From positions 1-8,240 of the forward strand of contig JABGTH010000130.1 of the NCBI GenBank assembly GCA_018647275.1: DNA of 8,240 bases, in the 5' to 3' direction. A program made the position numbers and the translations under genes. A model generated the notes under the pieces. The model was not told the DNA's origin. It worked only from the letters and a program-made list of their open reading frames with translations, and ran no database searches. Shown one piece after another: positions 6,104-8,240 of the stretch; position 1 is the stretch's first letter, and the number at the start of each line of letters is the position of its first letter. Origin of the DNA: Paracoccaceae bacterium. GTDB lineage: Bacteria; Pseudomonadota; Alphaproteobacteria; Rhodobacterales; Rhodobacteraceae.

Positions 6104-6433
6104 TTAATCAGCTAGTAAAGCCTGCTGAACCTCATCAGTCCAACCTAAATAGTAGCGATCCCCATCTTGAATGACGGGGCGTGCCATTACCTTTGGTTTG
6201 GAAGAGATCTGTGCATCTGCTTCAGAGTTCTTCAACCAAGCGCTCAATGCTCTATAGTCATTAGTGGTGCGATCCACCAAGCAATCACCAAACTCAATTA
6301 ATAGTTCTTCAAGCTCCGCCTCATTCAAAGGTTCTGCGCGTACATCCCGAAAGGTGATTGTGTTACCTGCGGTCTCCAGTGCTTTTTGCGCTTTCTGGCA
6401 ATCTGAGCACGTGCTTAGTCCGTAAATGATCAT
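6104..6433 (-). CDS. ArsC/Spx-family thioredoxin-fold protein (arsenate reductase-like)
   Basis: A 109-residue protein with the fold of the ArsC/YffB/Spx group. It begins MIIYGLSTCSDCQKAQKALE, with a CxxC pair at Cys9 and Cys12 at the start of the first helix. It ends with the family's SKPKVMARPVIQDGDRYYLGW segment (residues about 78-98), which carries the cis-proline region. Members include arsenate reductases, thiol-linked reductases and the transcriptional regulator Spx. No ars operon gene is nearby, so a role in arsenate resistance is not supported by context, and a general thiol-redox role is at least as likely. AAAGG seven bases upstream supports the ATG at 6433. The gene lies 152 bp downstream of the amidohydrolase on the same strand and may have its own promoter in that gap. 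Confidence 0.88.
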   Translation of the reverse strand: MIIYGLSTCSDCQKAQKALETAGNTITFRDVRAEPLNEAELEELLIEFGDCLVDRTTNDYRALSAWLKNSEADAQISSKPKVMARPVIQDGDRYYLGWTDEVQQALLAD

Positions 6434-6549
6434 GTTGGAGCCTTTTGTGTTTACACGTTAATCTATGTTCGGCCGTTCAGGTAATTAATGTACACAAGCC
6501 AACCATTGCTGAGGTGAGTGCAAAATAAACCCAGCATCAACATCATATA

Positions 6550-6567
6550 AATAATTTGTTAATTATT
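6550..6567 (-). terminator. Weak AT-only hairpin after the amidohydrolase gene
   Basis: AATAATT (6550-6556), loop TGTT, AATTATT (6561-6567), 18 bases past the amidohydrolase stop; the minus-strand RNA continues UAUAU. The stem has no GC pair, so it would be a poor intrinsic terminator. The rest of the 6434-6585 gap shows nothing I can name beyond a short GTGTTTACAC near-palindrome (6447-6456). Confidence 0.2.
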
Positions 6568-6585
6568 CTAGCTACCGCAGGCCGA

Positions 6586-7458
6586 TTAATCGACCCCAAG
6601 CAGTTTCATTGCGTTGCCTTTGATGATGCCCTCGCGCAGCTCGTCTTTGATTGCAATTTTTTCGAAATCAGCCAACCACCGTTCTGGTGTAATCATTGGC
6701 CAATCTGAGCCAAACAATACTTTCTTTTTCAAGATCGAATTGCAGTACTTCACCAGAATTTCTGGGAAGTATTTGGGGGACCAACCTGAAAGGTCAATGT
6801 AGACATTCGGCTTGTGCTGGGCAACGGCTAGCGCTTCTTCCTGCCAAGGGAATGATGGGTGTGCAAGGATGATTTTCATTTCTGGAAAATCTACGGCAAC
6901 GTCATCCATGTACATAGGATTTGAGTACTTCAAACGCATCCCATTGCCACCTGGCATGCCTGATCCAACACCAGTCTGACCCGTGTGAAATAGTGCGATG
7001 CCACCTTCTTCGGCGATTGCCTCGTATAAGCCATATGCCATGCGATCGTTTGGGTAGAACCCTTGCATTGTTGGGTGAAATTTAAACCCTTTGATGTTAT
7101 AATCGCGGATCAAACGACGCGCTTCACGTTGGCCCATTTTACCTTTGTGAGGGTCGATACTGGCGAATGGAATCAACACATCGTCGTTCTCAGCAGCCAG
7201 CTCGGCGACCTCTTCATTCTTATAACGGCGGTAGCCCGTTTCGCGTTCTGAATCGACGGGGAAGATGACTGCTGCAATATTTTGATCACGGTAATGCTGT
7301 GCTGTTTCTGTGATGGTTGGAGGGTGTTTCCAAGGGGCACGAAAATAGCTGGCCATCGTTGCTTGCAGATCGTCGTAGCCATCATCGACATGACAGCCGC
7401 AGGGTTCTTCTGCGTGGGTGTGAAAATCAATTGCCCGGACGTTGGAAAAATCTACCAT
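6586..7458 (-). CDS. TIM-barrel metal-dependent amidohydrolase (Amidohydro_2 / ACMSD-like)
   Basis: A 290-residue enzyme of the amidohydrolase-2 family, which includes hydrolases and non-oxidative decarboxylases of aromatic acids. Expected metal and active-site residues are seen in order: DFHTHAEEP with His13 and His15, GFKFHPTMQG with His128, LFHTGQTG with His158, ILAHPSFPW with His200, and LFGSDWPM with Asp252 as the catalytic aspartate. The C-terminal GNAMKLLG is also typical. No signal peptide, so cytoplasmic. I chose the ATG at 7458 because it places the HTH motif about 13 residues in, as usual, and lies 13 bases after the feruloyl-CoA synthase stop. The alternative ATG at 7500 would overlap that gene by 29 bases and add 14 unneeded residues. 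The ribosome binding site is only a purine-rich GAAGAAAG. Context suggests a step in hydroxycinnamate or related aromatic degradation, but the substrate is unknown. Confidence 0.88.
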   Translation of the reverse strand: MVDFSNVRAIDFHTHAEEPCGCHVDDGYDDLQATMASYFRAPWKHPPTITETAQHYRDQNIAAVIFPVDSERETGYRRYKNEEVAELAAENDDVLIPFASIDPHKGKMGQREARRLIRDYNIKGFKFHPTMQGFYPNDRMAYGLYEAIAEEGGIALFHTGQTGVGSGMPGGNGMRLKYSNPMYMDDVAVDFPEMKIILAHPSFPWQEEALAVAQHKPNVYIDLSGWSPKYFPEILVKYCNSILKKKVLFGSDWPMITPERWLADFEKIAIKDELREGIIKGNAMKLLGVD

Positions 7459-7471
7459 CTGTTTTCTTTCT

Positions 7472-8240
7472 TCAGAGTTTCGCAATGCCGGTGGCATCAT
7501 TGTTATAAAGTCGTGTCACCAATTCAGCCCGACGGATCAGGACCGTGCGGAAGTTCAGGTTGCCCTTGGCAGTTATTTCTCCGTCCACGAGGGACTGGGG
7601 TTCTGCCAATACAATGGCACGGGTCACACGGGTTGAGGAGCCAGAGGTCCCAGCCGCGCGTTCTTTTAGGCGGAGCTCAAGATCAGCAAGTAATTTTGGG
7701 CAAACATAGGCACCATTGTCGTCATCTAGCGTATAGCCAGCTGCTTGAATTGCTTCACGATTTGGGAAAATCATGAGGCCGATTTCATTGCGATCCTGTC
7801 CTGTCACGACCAGATCGGCGGCGAACGGTGCGAGGGTTGAGAGTAATTCAAGGCGCAAGCCCGCGGCACGTACCCATGTACCTGACTGCAATTTGAAATC
7901 TTCAGACAGTCGTCCATCAAATCGCATTCCACGGTTCGCGTCATTTGGGTCAATAAACGCCATTGCATCACCGGTGATAAAGAAACCTTCATCATCAAAG
8001 GTCGCTGCTGTCTTTTCTGGGTCTTCAAAATACCCATCCATGATGTTTGGTCCTTTGGCGCGGACCTCACAGCGCATATCGCTATCGGGGAGCAATTTCA
8101 GCGTCACGCCGGTCATCGGCACTCCAATGACACCAGAACTTTCGGTCGGTTCTTGTTGGATCATCGTTGCTGGCGCTGTTTCGGTCAGGCCCCATGATGA
8201 AGTCATAAGGGGTACCTCCCCCTTAACTTCCATCGCAAGG
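7472..8240 (-). CDS. fcs: Feruloyl-CoA synthase, C-terminal part (5' end outside window)
   Basis: The frame is open to the right edge; the ATG at 8233 is internal, preceded by in-frame codons for Leu-Ala. The visible 255 residues are the C-terminal part of an AMP-forming acyl-CoA synthetase (ANL superfamily). They include TSSWGLTETAPAT (A5-type), FFITGDAMAF (A7), GRLSEDFKLQSGTWV (A8) and the C-terminal DGEITAKGNLNFR with the A10 lysine region. The SEDFKLxSGTWV and GEITxKGxxNxR forms are characteristic of the feruloyl-CoA synthase branch rather than fatty-acyl or acetyl-CoA synthetases. The reaction would be ferulate (or p-coumarate/caffeate) plus ATP and CoA giving the CoA thioester, the entry step of hydroxycinnamate catabolism. 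It is directly upstream of the amidohydrolase on the same strand, 13 bp apart, so the two are probably cotranscribed. Its promoter is outside the window. Confidence 0.85.
   Translation of the reverse strand, partial: LAMEVKGEVPLMTSSWGLTETAPATMIQQEPTESSGVIGVPMTGVTLKLLPDSDMRCEVRAKGPNIMDGYFEDPEKTAATFDDEGFFITGDAMAFIDPNDANRGMRFDGRLSEDFKLQSGTWVRAAGLRLELLSTLAPFAADLVVTGQDRNEIGLMIFPNREAIQAAGYTLDDDNGAYVCPKLLADLELRLKERAAGTSGSSTRVTRAIVLAEPQSLVDGEITAKGNLNFRTVLIRRAELVTRLYNNDATGIAKL

Noticed and set aside
6447..6456. GTGTTTACAC near-palindrome upstream of the ArsC-like gene, considered as an FNR- or LacI-type operator
   Set aside because: Only 4-bp arms, no matching second site, and no consensus of a known regulator is met.
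6580..6595. Imperfect palindrome GGCCGATTAATCGACC over the amidohydrolase stop
   Set aside because: Short, with a mismatch, almost no loop and no T tract; likely chance.
7459..7500. Longer amidohydrolase start at 7500
   Set aside because: It would overlap the feruloyl-CoA synthase gene by 29 bases and add 14 residues ahead of the usual start-to-HTH distance.
7282..7776. 164-codon plus-strand ORF
   Set aside because: It runs antisense across the junction of two well-supported minus-strand genes and has no recognisable domain; it is a frame shadow.
1..8240. Undescribed defence, mobile or secretion system
   Set aside because: I saw no toxin-antitoxin pair, nuclease, reverse transcriptase, integrase, repeat array or gene cluster of unknown proteins; nearly all the coding sequence belongs to known metabolic families.

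Overview
The window reads as ordinary chromosomal DNA from an alphaproteobacterium. The Rhodobacterales (Roseobacter-like marine group) are the best guess, from the protein flavour, the moderate GC content and the gene set: hybrid NADP-malic enzyme, exported MsrA, the small sulfotransferase-like protein, and a feruloyl-CoA synthase next to an amidohydrolase. This placement is inference from remembered family features, not a search. I see no transposase, integrase, phage gene, CRISPR array, tRNA or rRNA.

Layout. Positions 1-1622 (+) hold the C-terminal third of a hybrid malic enzyme (maeB-like, cut by the left edge). A PfkB/ribokinase-family sugar kinase is coupled to it through a TAATG stop/start overlap. 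A periplasmic methionine sulfoxide reductase MsrA (1619-2278, -) converges on the kinase with a 4-nt overlap. A divergent 141-bp gap leads to a sulfotransferase-like protein (2420-3139, +), whose stop codon abuts that of argininosuccinate synthase argG (3140-4360, -) with no base between. A 132-bp divergent gap separates argG from threonine ammonia-lyase ilvA (4493-5728, +). After ilvA comes a 375-bp stretch without an intact gene. It holds a plausible decayed minus-strand coding frame that ends in the same CTAG as the ilvA stop, plus two inverted repeats. Next are a small ArsC/Spx-like thioredoxin-fold protein (6104-6433, -), a 152-bp AT-rich gap, and a two-gene minus-strand unit: feruloyl-CoA synthase (3' part only, running off the right edge) followed 13 nt later by a TIM-barrel amidohydrolase.

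Functionally the window mixes central carbon metabolism (malic enzyme, sugar kinase), amino-acid biosynthesis (arginine, isoleucine), oxidative protein repair (MsrA) and the edge of a probable hydroxycinnamate (lignin-derived aromatic) catabolic cluster. I did not find a convincing undescribed system. The items most worth a second look are the gene remnant after ilvA, the feruloyl-CoA synthase/amidohydrolase pair, the coupled malic enzyme and kinase, and the sulfotransferase-like gene of unknown substrate.
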